NCBI RefSeq assembly: GCF_003664035.1
Contig: NZ_RCCK01000016.1
Location: forward strand, 172,023 to 236,022
Origin: Pedobacter alluvionis
GTDB taxonomy: Bacteria; Bacteroidota; Bacteroidia; Sphingobacteriales; Sphingobacteriaceae
Direction of reading: 5' to 3'
DNA length: 64,000 nt
Shown: piece after piece, positions 31,693 to 39,978 of the stretch
Position numbering within the stretch: the first letter of the stretch is position 1
Layout: each line of letters opens with the position of its first letter
Position numbers and translations under genes: made by a program
Notes under the pieces: generated by a model
What the model was told of the DNA's origin: nothing
What the model saw: the letters and a program-made list of their open reading frames with translations, nothing else
The model's database searches: none

Positions 31693-34600
31693 TTAAAAGT
31701 TACAACTTAGTTTAAAACCGAATGAACGTGTACCCGGTAAAGTCCAGTGGCCTACGCCGAGTTTAAAGCCCTCGGTAACACTCATGGTCGTTTCCGGATC
31801 ATAACCCAGTCCGTTGGCGGTCCAGGTGTACAGGTTCCGTCCGATAAGTGATAACGACAGGTTACTGATGGGCAGTTTACCCGTTACCTTTTTGTTGAAT
31901 ACGTAGGTTAAAGAAGCTTCCCTGATTTTCAGGAAGGAAGCAGAATACGTTAATCTTTCGTAGTATTTATTATAAGTGTTGTTATAAAAGTCAGAAGCTG
32001 CAATAATCACGGTGTTTTGGCTCAGGTTACCATTTGCATCAGCAATATAACCGGGAATAATCATCCCATCGTTCCGTTTTCTACCCTGCGAATCTGTCCA
32101 TGGTAAACCACCGGTTTCCGCATCCCTGCCAGCCAGGGTATTATCGGTTAAACCGGCATTGATCAGGCTTTTAACCACGTACGAATAAAAATTACCGCCT
32201 TTTCGCCAGTCTAAAAGTACATTTAACGTAAAGTTTTGATAGCTGAAGGTATTGTTAAAGCCGACGGTAAAATCAGGGTTATAATTTCCCACCTTAATGT
32301 ATTCGCTATTGTTGCGGATATAATGACCTGTTTTATCCAATAAAGCCGCTCCTGCATTTGGGCCGCTGCTTACCTTGGTATAGCTCGGCGTATAGAAGTC
32401 GCCGATTTTTGTACCCTCCTTAATCAGGTAACGGATATTATCCCCGTCGGCACTGCCCATCGAATATTCTTTTAAACCGTCTGATAACTCAATGACCTTA
32501 TTTTCATTTTTGGTGAAGTTGACATTGGTTTCCCATTTAAAGCTGCCATCAAAAGGAACCGCATTTAATCCGATTTCCCAACCGCTGTTCTGGATATTTC
32601 CGGCATTGATTAATCGGTTGGATGAACCTGAGGCAATGGTGGTTGGGATGTTAATGATCTGGTTTCTTTTGTTTGTTTTATACCAGGTTACATCGATGCC
32701 TACACGGCTTTTAAAAAAGCGCAGGTCTCCGCCAAACTCGTAAGAAGTAGCAATTTCAGGTTTCAGGAAGTTGTTTTTAAGGTTAAACTCAATGGTAGCT
32801 CTTTTTACATCGCCCCAGTCCTGGTTAAACGGAATGGTATTGTACAATTGGTAAGGATCGGTATCACTACCCACCTGCGCCCAGTTGGCCCTTAGTTTAA
32901 CAAACGACAACACATCTGATTTGATCTTGAACACATCGGTTATGATGGTGCTTAACGATGCGGAAGGATAAAAGTACGAATTGTTGCCGGCCGGGAGTGT
33001 ACTCGACCAATCGTTCCTTCCTGTAAGATCAAGGAAAACCATATCCCTGAACGATACCTGACCGAGGCCATAAATACTATTGATGCGTTTGCGTGAATTG
33101 TATTGCGAATTTACGATGGTACCCGCCTGTGCATTGGCAATATTGTAAACACCCGGAATACTCAGGCTTTCTGTTTTCTGCGCGGTTGACCTGTTGGTCT
33201 GATTCATTTGGTTACCCCCGGCAGAAAGACTCAAAGACCAGTCCTGATTTAACAGTTTTTTATAGCTCAGTAAAAAATCGGTGTTCTGTTCCTTAAAGAA
33301 GGAATTATCTACACCATAACCCCCAAATTTAAACCGTTTAGAACTAAAAGGGCGTTTGGTTTCGTGCGCTTCATTGTACATATCAAGTCCGGTACGTACC
33401 ATTAAGCTCAGGTTTTTGGTAATGTCGTAAACCGCCTGTACATTTCCGGTTAACCGGTTCCTGTCGTAGCCGTTGGTATGCTCATAAGCTACAAAATAAG
33501 GATTGTCAGAATCATCTGCTGAAAACTGCTCGATGTTTTCCCGTCCTGGTTTCCAGTAGTTTTTCAGGTCATTGATGTTCATATTAGGTGGAAGTGAATA
33601 CAGCATCTGCGTAACACTTTCCCGGTAAGCCGATGGCCTGTTGTCGCTTTTATTGTTTACATAACCAATATTGGTGCTGATCTTTAATTTAGGATGCAGC
33701 ACATAGGTGGCAGAAAGGTTAAGCGTATTCCTTTTCAGATCGGTATTGGGTACGATCCCTTTATTGCTCAGGTTGGTGTACGATAAGCGGTAATTACCAT
33801 CCGCATTTTTTCCGCTGATGGAAATGTTGTTGGTATAGGTAGCACCGGTTTCATAAAAATCCTGTGGATTGTTAGGATGAGATACCCAATCAGTGGCAAT
33901 TGGTTTTCCGCTGGCATCCAGGGGACTGTTCCATTGCAGGTGTTTTGTACCTGCATCAAGCCTCGGGCCCCATGCAGAGGTGGTAGAAGATGCAGGGTCG
34001 TCGGTATATTCGCCGCCGCCAAAGGTATGCTGAAAATGTGGGAACATCCATGCCTGATCGTACATGGCGTTTGAGTTAAAGTTTATCCCTAAACCCTTTT
34101 TATTTACCGAGCCACTTTTTGTGGTAATCAAAACCACACCACTTCCGGCCCTGCTGCCGTATAATGCGGCGGCACTTGCACCTTTTAATATGGTGATACT
34201 TTCTACATCATCCGGACTGATATCTGCAATCGGGCTACCATAATCAACCGATGAGCGGCCAACTTCTGATGTTGCACGAAGAGAATGTGCCACCGGAACG
34301 CCGTCTACCACAAATAAAGGCTGGTTGTCTGTCGCGATTGATGATTGGCCCCGGATGGTGATAAATGAACTTGATCCGGGATCAGCACCTGTGCTTACCA
34401 CATTTACACCAGCTACTTTTCCGGCCAGTGAGTTGATCACATTCACCTCTTTTACCGTGTTTACATCGCTGCCTTTTACCGTGGCAATGGAATAACCAAG
34501 GGCTTTTTCTGCACGTTTAATACCTAAGGCGGTAACCACCACATCAGAGAGCGCCGTTTCATCAGGAGAGAGACTGATGTTTAGTTCAGTTTCGCCATTC

Positions 34601-35145
34601 AGGGCAACCTCCCTGCTTTGATAACCGATCATTTTAAAGATCAGTAAGGCCTGATTATTTAATACATTCAGGTTGAATTCTCCGTTTAAGTTGGTGCTGG
34701 TAGCGTTGTTGCTGCCTTTTTCAATTACGTTTACCCCCGGCACTGGCAGACCTTTTTCGTCAGTTACCTTACCTTTAATTCGTATCGACTTTTTGATAAT
34801 GATCTGGTTTTTCTCGATCAGGTAGGTGAGCTGAAAAGGAGGTAATACCCGGTCGAGCAAAGCGCTTACAGCTTCATTTTCTGCCTTAAAACCACTTAGG
34901 TTTTGTTTTTCTATGGCATCTTTGTTGGTGTATACAAAATACAGGCCGGTTTTCTTTTCTATGGTTTTGAAAAGTTCCGTTAATGATCCCTTTTTGATAT
35001 TGATACTTACTTTAACGTTTAATTGCTGTGCATTTACGGGTGATGCCTGCCCTACAAAGAGCATAGTGGAGAGCATGATGTAAATAAGGGTAAAAAAACG
35101 CATTACGCTAAAAATTAATTGACTAGTCACTGCGGACTTTTTCAT
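31693..35145 (-). CDS. SusC/RagA-type TonB-linked outer membrane protein with STN domain
   Basis: A 1150-residue receptor. Order: signal sequence, STN domain at about 50-120 (LTELFKTIEKKTGLYFVYTN), carboxypeptidase-regulatory-like domain at about 125-200 (IKGKVTDEKGLPVPGVNVIE), the SusC motif SDVVVTALGIKRAEKALGYS, the plug with FITIRGQSSI and VLITTKSGS, and a large barrel ending RSFGFKLSCNF. With the SusD protein it forms a lidded TonB-driven importer. The STN domain and upstream FecR/ECF genes indicate ligand-induced transcription. The downstream phosphatase and phosphodiesterase suggest phosphoester ligands. Confidence 0.92.
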   Translation of the reverse strand: MKKSAVTSQLIFSVMRFFTLIYIMLSTMLFVGQASPVNAQQLNVKVSINIKKGSLTELFKTIEKKTGLYFVYTNKDAIEKQNLSGFKAENEAVSALLDRVLPPFQLTYLIEKNQIIIKKSIRIKGKVTDEKGLPVPGVNVIEKGSNNATSTNLNGEFNLNVLNNQALLIFKMIGYQSREVALNGETELNISLSPDETALSDVVVTALGIKRAEKALGYSIATVKGSDVNTVKEVNVINSLAGKVAGVNVVSTGADPGSSSFITIRGQSSIATDNQPLFVVDGVPVAHSLRATSEVGRSSVDYGSPIADISPDDVESITILKGASAAALYGSRAGSGVVLITTKSGSVNKKGLGINFNSNAMYDQAWMFPHFQHTFGGGEYTDDPASSTTSAWGPRLDAGTKHLQWNSPLDASGKPIATDWVSHPNNPQDFYETGATYTNNISISGKNADGNYRLSYTNLSNKGIVPNTDLKRNTLNLSATYVLHPKLKISTNIGYVNNKSDNRPSAYRESVTQMLYSLPPNMNINDLKNYWKPGRENIEQFSADDSDNPYFVAYEHTNGYDRNRLTGNVQAVYDITKNLSLMVRTGLDMYNEAHETKRPFSSKRFKFGGYGVDNSFFKEQNTDFLLSYKKLLNQDWSLSLSAGGNQMNQTNRSTAQKTESLSIPGVYNIANAQAGTIVNSQYNSRKRINSIYGLGQVSFRDMVFLDLTGRNDWSSTLPAGNNSYFYPSASLSTIITDVFKIKSDVLSFVKLRANWAQVGSDTDPYQLYNTIPFNQDWGDVKRATIEFNLKNNFLKPEIATSYEFGGDLRFFKSRVGIDVTWYKTNKRNQIINIPTTIASGSSNRLINAGNIQNSGWEIGLNAVPFDGSFKWETNVNFTKNENKVIELSDGLKEYSMGSADGDNIRYLIKEGTKIGDFYTPSYTKVSSGPNAGAALLDKTGHYIRNNSEYIKVGNYNPDFTVGFNNTFSYQNFTLNVLLDWRKGGNFYSYVVKSLINAGLTDNTLAGRDAETGGLPWTDSQGRKRNDGMIIPGYIADANGNLSQNTVIIAASDFYNNTYNKYYERLTYSASFLKIREASLTYVFNKKVTGKLPISNLSLSLIGRNLYTWTANGLGYDPETTMSVTEGFKLGVGHWTLPGTRSFGFKLSCNF

Positions 35146-35242
35146 AACTTTGTTTGTTTTAATCTTGATGGGTTAAAATAAAATTTAAAATTTCTTAGCT
35201 GTGGCATGCGCCAACATGCTGCAGCTATCTTTTACTCGGTGT

Positions 35243-36274
35243 TTAGTTACATCTACCTCCTTTTATATAAATAATCTGTTTGTTTATGGTATAATGGATA
35301 TCAAATGTAAGCTCCAGTGTGCGCAACACCTCTTTTATGCTTACATTATCAAATTTTGCTGTCAGTTCACAGTTATCGAACGATCTGTCTGAAACTACCT
35401 TAAGGGCATATTTACGTGATATGGTCTGGAATACATCTTCCATAGGCGTTTTATTGAAATACATTTTTCCGATCCGCCAGTCAGTTGATGTTTTGGCATC
35501 TTCTACATTTTCGCGTACCAGGAGTGCCAATTTCATATTGTAAATTACTTTTTGATTTGGAAGAAGGTGGACCGCTGCTGATTGTGTGCCTGCCGAATCT
35601 CTCGAAACTGCTACCTTTCCGGTGAGTACAGTTACTTCTGGCCTGTAATTTTTCCATGCCCGGATGTTAAAACTGGTTCCCAGTACCCTGGTTTGGATAT
35701 TCTGGCTTTTTACTATAAAAGGATGGGCAGGATCTCTTTTTACTTTAAAAAAAGCCTCTCCATTGAGTTTAACTGTTCTGATGCCGGCATGTTTCAGGTT
35801 TTGCGGAAAGCTGATGCTACTCCCTGAGTTTAACCAGATCTCGGAACTATCCGGAAGCAGTACATTAACGATTTTACCGGGCGCTGCAGTTTTGGTTGTC
35901 CACACCACCTGGTATTCATTAACCGGAAATGGCTTTTTATCGCTAGCCATAAAAAAGAGGAGTGCGCCAATAATTGCTGCAGCAGTTGCCGCCGGCCACC
36001 ATTTTAATATTTTGAATTTTCTAACTGGAGTCTGATTTATCTGTTCTTTGATGCCGGCAAAACTTTCCTTCCACAATCCGTCATCGGGTAGTTGCGCGGT
36101 ATCCTGCCATAACAATAATACCTCTTCCAACTGCTCCTCATGGTCAGGATCTTCACTTACCCAATCCCTGAGCTTTTTTTCAAGCAGTGCAATTTCAGCT
36201 TTACTGCTGCGCAAATCTTCCTTTACGGCCAAATATTCGAGTACTAATTTCCAGGTTTCCTGATCCATTCTCAT
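35243..36274 (-). CDS. FecR family anti-sigma factor of the SusCD locus
   Basis: A 343-residue membrane anti-sigma. The cytoplasmic N-terminus (about 1-85) is acidic, the membrane helix lies near 88-106 (WWPAATAAAIIGALLFFMAS), and the periplasmic FecR domain shows NVLLPDSSEIWLNSGSSISF and RTVKLNGEAFFKVKRDPAHP. The C-terminal DUF4974-like domain ends ELTFDIHYTINKQIIYIKGG. It lies about 90 bases downstream of its ECF sigma gene and about 100 upstream of susC, all on the minus strand, and should relay receptor occupancy to sigma. Confidence 0.88.
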   Translation of the reverse strand: MRMDQETWKLVLEYLAVKEDLRSSKAEIALLEKKLRDWVSEDPDHEEQLEEVLLLWQDTAQLPDDGLWKESFAGIKEQINQTPVRKFKILKWWPAATAAAIIGALLFFMASDKKPFPVNEYQVVWTTKTAAPGKIVNVLLPDSSEIWLNSGSSISFPQNLKHAGIRTVKLNGEAFFKVKRDPAHPFIVKSQNIQTRVLGTSFNIRAWKNYRPEVTVLTGKVAVSRDSAGTQSAAVHLLPNQKVIYNMKLALLVRENVEDAKTSTDWRIGKMYFNKTPMEDVFQTISRKYALKVVSDRSFDNCELTAKFDNVSIKEVLRTLELTFDIHYTINKQIIYIKGGRCN

Positions 36275-36362
36275 GCTTTTGTATCTACAGAGACAAAGAA
36301 ATGCAGGAGCACTACGGGCCGAAAGCTGTTAACTTTATATTAACAAATTATTAAGCGGTGCT

Positions 36363-36920
36363 TTACCTGAATTCAGCGCTGTTTTGCAATACTTTTTGCT
36401 GAAGAAACTGAAAGCCCTTTACCAGGTGGTCTTCTACTGTCCTCACCGATATATCGAGTAAAGCTGCAATTTCTTTATAACTAAAGCCATCAATCCGGTA
36501 TAGGTAGAAAATAAGCCGTCGCCGTTCAGGCATCTGATCAATCAGTGCATAAAGTACACGGTTCCGGTCTTTGTTCTGGAAAGCCTGTGACGGCGTTTCT
36601 TTAAGATCGATAATTTCCGGGGCTTCTTCTTCGTTATCAATACGCAGGAAATTGGCTTTGGGGATTTTATGGTAGTTGATAGCAGCATTTTTAACGGCGC
36701 GGAAAAGATATGCTTTTTCATCAGCGATCATGGTGCTGTTTTTCCAGATGGCTATAAATACGTCATTTAGAACGAGCTGTGCATCTTCTATATCCTTTAC
36801 CAGGTAAATGGCGTACTTTTTCAGCGTGGGGTACATACGGCGATAAAGATCTTCGAAAGATTTTTCATCAAAGCTCTTTTCTTCATTGTTGTTAAAACCG
36901 GCAGTATTGTTTTCGCCCAT
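36363..36920 (-). CDS. ECF RNA polymerase sigma factor of the SusCD locus
   Basis: A 185-residue sigma-70 family protein: region 2 around 22-90 (FEDLYRRMYPTLKKYAIYLV, VLNDVFIAIWKNSTMI) and region 4 around 125-175 (LIDQMPERRRLIFYLYRIDG, then FSYKEIAALLDISVRTVEDH). Unlike the two other sigma factors here it has no hydrophobic C-terminal tail. It is the first gene of the minus-strand locus running to 28071. A TAATTTTG box lies 14 bases upstream of the ATG on the minus strand (36934-36941), close enough to give a very short leader. Confidence 0.87.
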   Translation of the reverse strand: MGENNTAGFNNNEEKSFDEKSFEDLYRRMYPTLKKYAIYLVKDIEDAQLVLNDVFIAIWKNSTMIADEKAYLFRAVKNAAINYHKIPKANFLRIDNEEEAPEIIDLKETPSQAFQNKDRNRVLYALIDQMPERRRLIFYLYRIDGFSYKEIAALLDISVRTVEDHLVKGFQFLQQKVLQNSAEFR

Positions 36921-37164
36921 AAAATTATCGCGTCAAAATTAAAATTCAGAAACGATACCCATATTAACTCAATATTAAATACTCGGGGTTATTTTGCGTT
37001 CAGGTATCAAAGGTCTGAGAAGGAATATTAAGCATTGGACTCTTTTTAAATCTGTTTTTCTTTGGGATATTTAATTAGTGTTAAATTACAGGCAGGTTAA
37101 TTCATTGTTAAGGATCCTTTTTATCTTGTTATAATGATAATTTAACATTAAATTCATTATTAGG

Positions 37165-37172
37165 TAACTTTG
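37165..37172 (+). promoter_or_regulatory. -7-like box directly before a start codon
   Basis: TAACTTTG fits the Bacteroidetes TAnnTTTG element and lies only five bases before ATG 37178, so the transcript would begin at or near the start codon. A partial -33 (TTTA) is present near 37141. Confidence 0.4.
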
Positions 37173-37177
37173 TGCCA

Positions 37178-37453
37178 ATGAAATTTCCCCTTTTTCTTTA
37201 CTACGAGCTACTGATCAGATTGACCATTTTTAAACCTGAGATTGGAGAATTCCAATCTGCACTGCCTTTTGATGATCATGTGCTGCTCAAAACCGATAAG
37301 GGAATGATGGAGATCCCAATAGATATCATGAACATGCAGTTCAACGATCCAGAATTGATCCCGGAGCAGGAGATAGGCAAACTTGCTGCTGCCTTTCGGC
37401 CCTATAACGAAATTGACTCGATGACCGGTAGACCGGTTTCAAATGCCTCCTAA
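37178..37453 (+). CDS. Small hypothetical protein
   Basis: A 91-residue soluble protein (MKFPLFLYYELLIRLTIFKP), with acidic middle strands (LLKTDKGMMEIPIDIMNMQF) and a polar tail. I prefer ATG 37178 over GTG 37172, because the latter falls in a TAACTTTG promoter-like box. There is no signal sequence; the aromatic N-terminus is too short and polar for a clear TM helix. It is monocistronic and divergent from the ECF sigma gene at 36920. The family is unrecognised. Confidence 0.5.
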   Translation: MKFPLFLYYELLIRLTIFKPEIGEFQSALPFDDHVLLKTDKGMMEIPIDIMNMQFNDPELIPEQEIGKLAAAFRPYNEIDSMTGRPVSNAS

Positions 37454-37590
37454 AGCAAGCTTAAAGTATCACTTCGGCACTTACCAGAAATGCTGTCATA
37501 AGCAGTTCATTGAGTGAACATACAGAGGGATCCTAAAAAAATAGCTTGCTATACCGAAAAGTGAAAAAAAGGATTGAGATGCTTTTGTTG

Positions 37591-37693
37591 TTTCAGCAGG
37601 CATAGCAAATTTTATTAGTGCCAATGATGCCAGGAATTTAATGCTATTTACCGTTTGTTTAAGTTGAACAGACCGGCAAAACCTCAGGAATAG
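37591..37693 (+). pseudogene. 3' remnant of a second HXXEE gene
   Basis: The DNA repeats the end of the HXXEE gene at 27840-27941. Frames give QILLVPMMPGI and then, after a one-base shift, NAIYRLFKLNRPAKPQE with stop TAG at 37691, against LPMIPGI and YAIYRLFKLNR in the intact gene. A TAG stands where the intact copy has TGG (Trp). It is a degraded tail of a paralogue, with nothing of the 5' part left. Confidence 0.65.
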
Positions 37694-37763
37694 CCCTATA
37701 TTATCAAACTGTTAAACTTTTGCTTTGCACTTTTAAATGCAAGCTGACTTACTACTTTTGCGG

Positions 37764-37833
37764 CGATCAAAAGAAATGATCGTGTAGAGCGCTGGCCGGT
37801 AGCATGCCGAAGGTTCGATTCCTTCCTCTACAA
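37764..37833 (+). other. tRNA-like mini-structure (no anticodon arm)
   Basis: TGTAGAG (37783-37789) pairs perfectly with CTCTACA (37826-37832), as an acceptor stem does. A textbook T-arm sits directly before the 3' strand: GAAGG (37809-37813), loop TTCGATT, CCTTC (37821-37825). Only 19 bases (37790-37808), with a short GGC/GCC hairpin and a GGTAGC D-loop-like piece, lie between acceptor and T-arm, so the anticodon arm is missing. No CCA is encoded. A separate perfect hairpin CGATCA/TGATCG (37764-37782) abuts the 5' end. It is either a tRNA pseudogene, an attachment-site scar, or a small structured RNA. Confidence 0.55.
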
Positions 37834-38116
37834 CTCCATTAAATCCTTACTATCAGTATTTATTCACTCAGACTTGGTCTGGATCGAAACTTCATTTTTT
37901 GTTCATGTTTAGTTTCTAGGTTTGTGACATAGATATTGGTTAAATCTATTAGGTTTTGGTTAGGTAAAAATAAGCTGCAACGAATGTTGCGGCTTATTTG
38001 TTTTATTTCCACCACATTCTGCAGGATAAAGTAATGTTCAATAACTTAATATTGCCTTAATATACAGCGTTGCTATAGGTTTTATTTTTGCCGAACAGAG
38101 ATTCTCTTCGCAAGGC

Positions 38117-38728
38117 ATGTTCAACGAAATAAAAGATTTATCAGATGCAGTACTATTAAAAAAGCATAAAAACGGAAGTTCTGCTGCCTTCGATCTTCTC
38201 TTTAAACGGTACTATTCAGCCTTATACCGTTATGCCCTAAAAAATAGTAAAGATAACTGTGTTGCCGAAGAATTGGTAATGGATGTGATGCTGGGCCTGT
38301 GGAAAAAACAGGGTGACCTTTCAATTGAAACCGATCTGGCTCCATACCTTTACCGGGCGGTTAAAAATGCATTGTACAATCATTACCGTAAAAAAATAAT
38401 GGCCACCGTTGAGCTTGATGAACAGCTCGATGCCGATGCTGTACAATCGAGGCCTGCCGATGATGCGCTGGTATATGCACAGCTTGAAGAAATTTACCGC
38501 GAAAAACTAGCAGAGTTAAGTCCTGCACGCAGAAAAGTATTCCAGATGAGCAGGGAAGAAAATAAAACCTATGCCGAAATTGCCAGCGATATGAATCTTT
38601 CTGTAAATACGGTAGAAAATTATATGGTTGCTGCACTCAGCTTTTTCCGAAAGCATATAAAAGAACATGCCGATTTTACCCTTTTTTTGCTTTTAGCGCC
38701 ACATATCCTGTTGTTTCTGCCTTCTTAA
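38117..38728 (+). CDS. ECF (FecI-like) sigma factor with hydrophobic tail
   Basis: A 203-residue sigma-70 family protein. Region 2 at about 20-90 includes FDLLFKRYYSALYRYALKNS and ELVMDVMLGLWKKQGD; region 4 at about 130-180 includes LSPARRKVFQMSREENKTYA and IASDMNLSVNTVENYMVAAL. The C-terminus (FTLFLLLAPHILLFL) is strongly hydrophobic, as in the sigma at 18565-19152. It opens the plus-strand surface locus and is followed by its FecR gene 79 bases downstream. A TATTTTTG box at 38083-38090 may be its -7 element. Confidence 0.88.
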   Translation: MFNEIKDLSDAVLLKKHKNGSSAAFDLLFKRYYSALYRYALKNSKDNCVAEELVMDVMLGLWKKQGDLSIETDLAPYLYRAVKNALYNHYRKKIMATVELDEQLDADAVQSRPADDALVYAQLEEIYREKLAELSPARRKVFQMSREENKTYAEIASDMNLSVNTVENYMVAALSFFRKHIKEHADFTLFLLLAPHILLFLPS

Positions 38729-38807
38729 ATAAAAAAAGACATTTTTTTATCTTTTGATAGGTGGTACGCTTAAAAAGTTGTGTTATGACTATTGAAGAAC
38801 AACATCA

Positions 38808-39824
38808 ATGGATCATAGAACAGAAAAAAAAGCCCTCATCAGAAAATACATTAATGGCGGATGTTCAGCGGAAGAAACTGCTGAAATAAAATCGCTGTTA
38901 GCTACCGGTGACCTTTCTGTTCTTTTTGAGGAGGTAATGGACGAGATTGCATCATCAGATGTAGATCAATACCACGAACCGGATCTTGAGCAGGCTTTGG
39001 CGAAATTCCACGAAAAACAATCAGCGGAAAATACAGAAGGAAATATATTGCCCTTATCATCAAAAAAGATAAAACTGCGCAGGTATTTGTCGTATGCTGC
39101 GGCTATTTTATTGCTTATCGGTTCTATTTCACTGTTAATCCCCAGACTGAGCAAAAAAACTCAATCTTATGCATTGGTTTACCAACATTTCGAAAATCCA
39201 AAAGGCAAGCGTTCCAAAATCCTGCTGCCAGATAGTTCGGTGGTTTATCTGGGCTCAGGCAGTACGCTTTCTTTCCCCGCAAAATTTGCCACCAATGTGC
39301 GGGCCATCTCTTTAAGCGGAGAAGCTTTTTTTGAAGTCACCAAAAATCCGAAAAGGCCATTTATCATTCATACCGGAAATATAGTAACCAGGGTATTGGG
39401 TACCTCTTTTAAAGTTGATGCTTTTATGAACCAACCAGTGAGTGTTTTGGTCAGTACCGGAAAGGTAAGGGTAGACCGGAAGGTGAAGAAAGTATTACAT
39501 CCCATTGCCGTCTTGTTGCCTGGCCAAAGTGTGGTATGGGATGAGAAAACCCAGCAAAGCAAACTCGGTACTACACCAGTTAGCGATATTATGGGGTGGA
39601 AAGATGGTAAACTGGTATTCAGGAAAACGAAGCTGGCTGATATTGCCACTATTTTAGAAAGAACTTACAATGTTGCCATTACCATACATCATTCTGCAGT
39701 AGCTGAAAGGCAGATCAGGGTGAATTTAACCACCGATATCCCCTTAAGTAAGCTGATCAGGATATTAAGCATTGCAGGCAACTTTAAATATAAAATCAAT
39801 CAAAATCATGTTAACATTTTTTAG
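38808..39824 (+). CDS. FecR family anti-sigma factor of the FAS1 locus
   Basis: A 338-residue anti-sigma: cytoplasmic N-terminal helices (about 1-90), membrane helix near 95-112 (YLSYAAAILLLIGSISLLI), periplasmic FecR domain with KRSKILLPDSSVVYLGSGST and RAISLSGEAFFEVTKNPKRP, and a C-terminal DUF4974-like domain (LADIATILERTYNVAITIHH). It is closely similar to the FecR at 17376-18386 (shared ILLPDSSVVYLG, GTSFKVDAF and VPG/LPGQ-V-V-W elements), so those two modules probably arose by duplication. It should gate the preceding sigma in response to the STN receptor that follows. Confidence 0.88.
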   Translation: MDHRTEKKALIRKYINGGCSAEETAEIKSLLATGDLSVLFEEVMDEIASSDVDQYHEPDLEQALAKFHEKQSAENTEGNILPLSSKKIKLRRYLSYAAAILLLIGSISLLIPRLSKKTQSYALVYQHFENPKGKRSKILLPDSSVVYLGSGSTLSFPAKFATNVRAISLSGEAFFEVTKNPKRPFIIHTGNIVTRVLGTSFKVDAFMNQPVSVLVSTGKVRVDRKVKKVLHPIAVLLPGQSVVWDEKTQQSKLGTTPVSDIMGWKDGKLVFRKTKLADIATILERTYNVAITIHHSAVAERQIRVNLTTDIPLSKLIRILSIAGNFKYKINQNHVNIF

Positions 39825-39867
39825 GAGAGAAAGGATGGGGATGTAACAAACAGACTAAAAATAAAAA

Positions 39868-39889
39868 CGTCCCCCTTTGAGGGAGGACG
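39868..39889 (+). terminator. Hairpin between FecR and TonB receptor genes
   Basis: CGTCCCCCT (39868-39876) pairs with AGGGAGGACG (39880-39889), with one bulged base and a three-base loop. There is no U-tract. It sits in the same place as the hairpin at 17322-17350 in the other Fec-type locus. Confidence 0.45.
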
Positions 39890-39978
39890 CGTAAATCATC
39901 AACGGACTGGCTGTTTTCGAAGACCCGTCGGCCCGAGATAAAGTATTCATAATATCCGCCCAAAGGCGAAAAATCATA

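Noticed and set aside
37764..37833. Functional tRNA or tmRNA gene
   Set aside because: No anticodon arm, only 19 bases between acceptor and T-arm, no encoded CCA, and no tmRNA tag-reading frame nearby.
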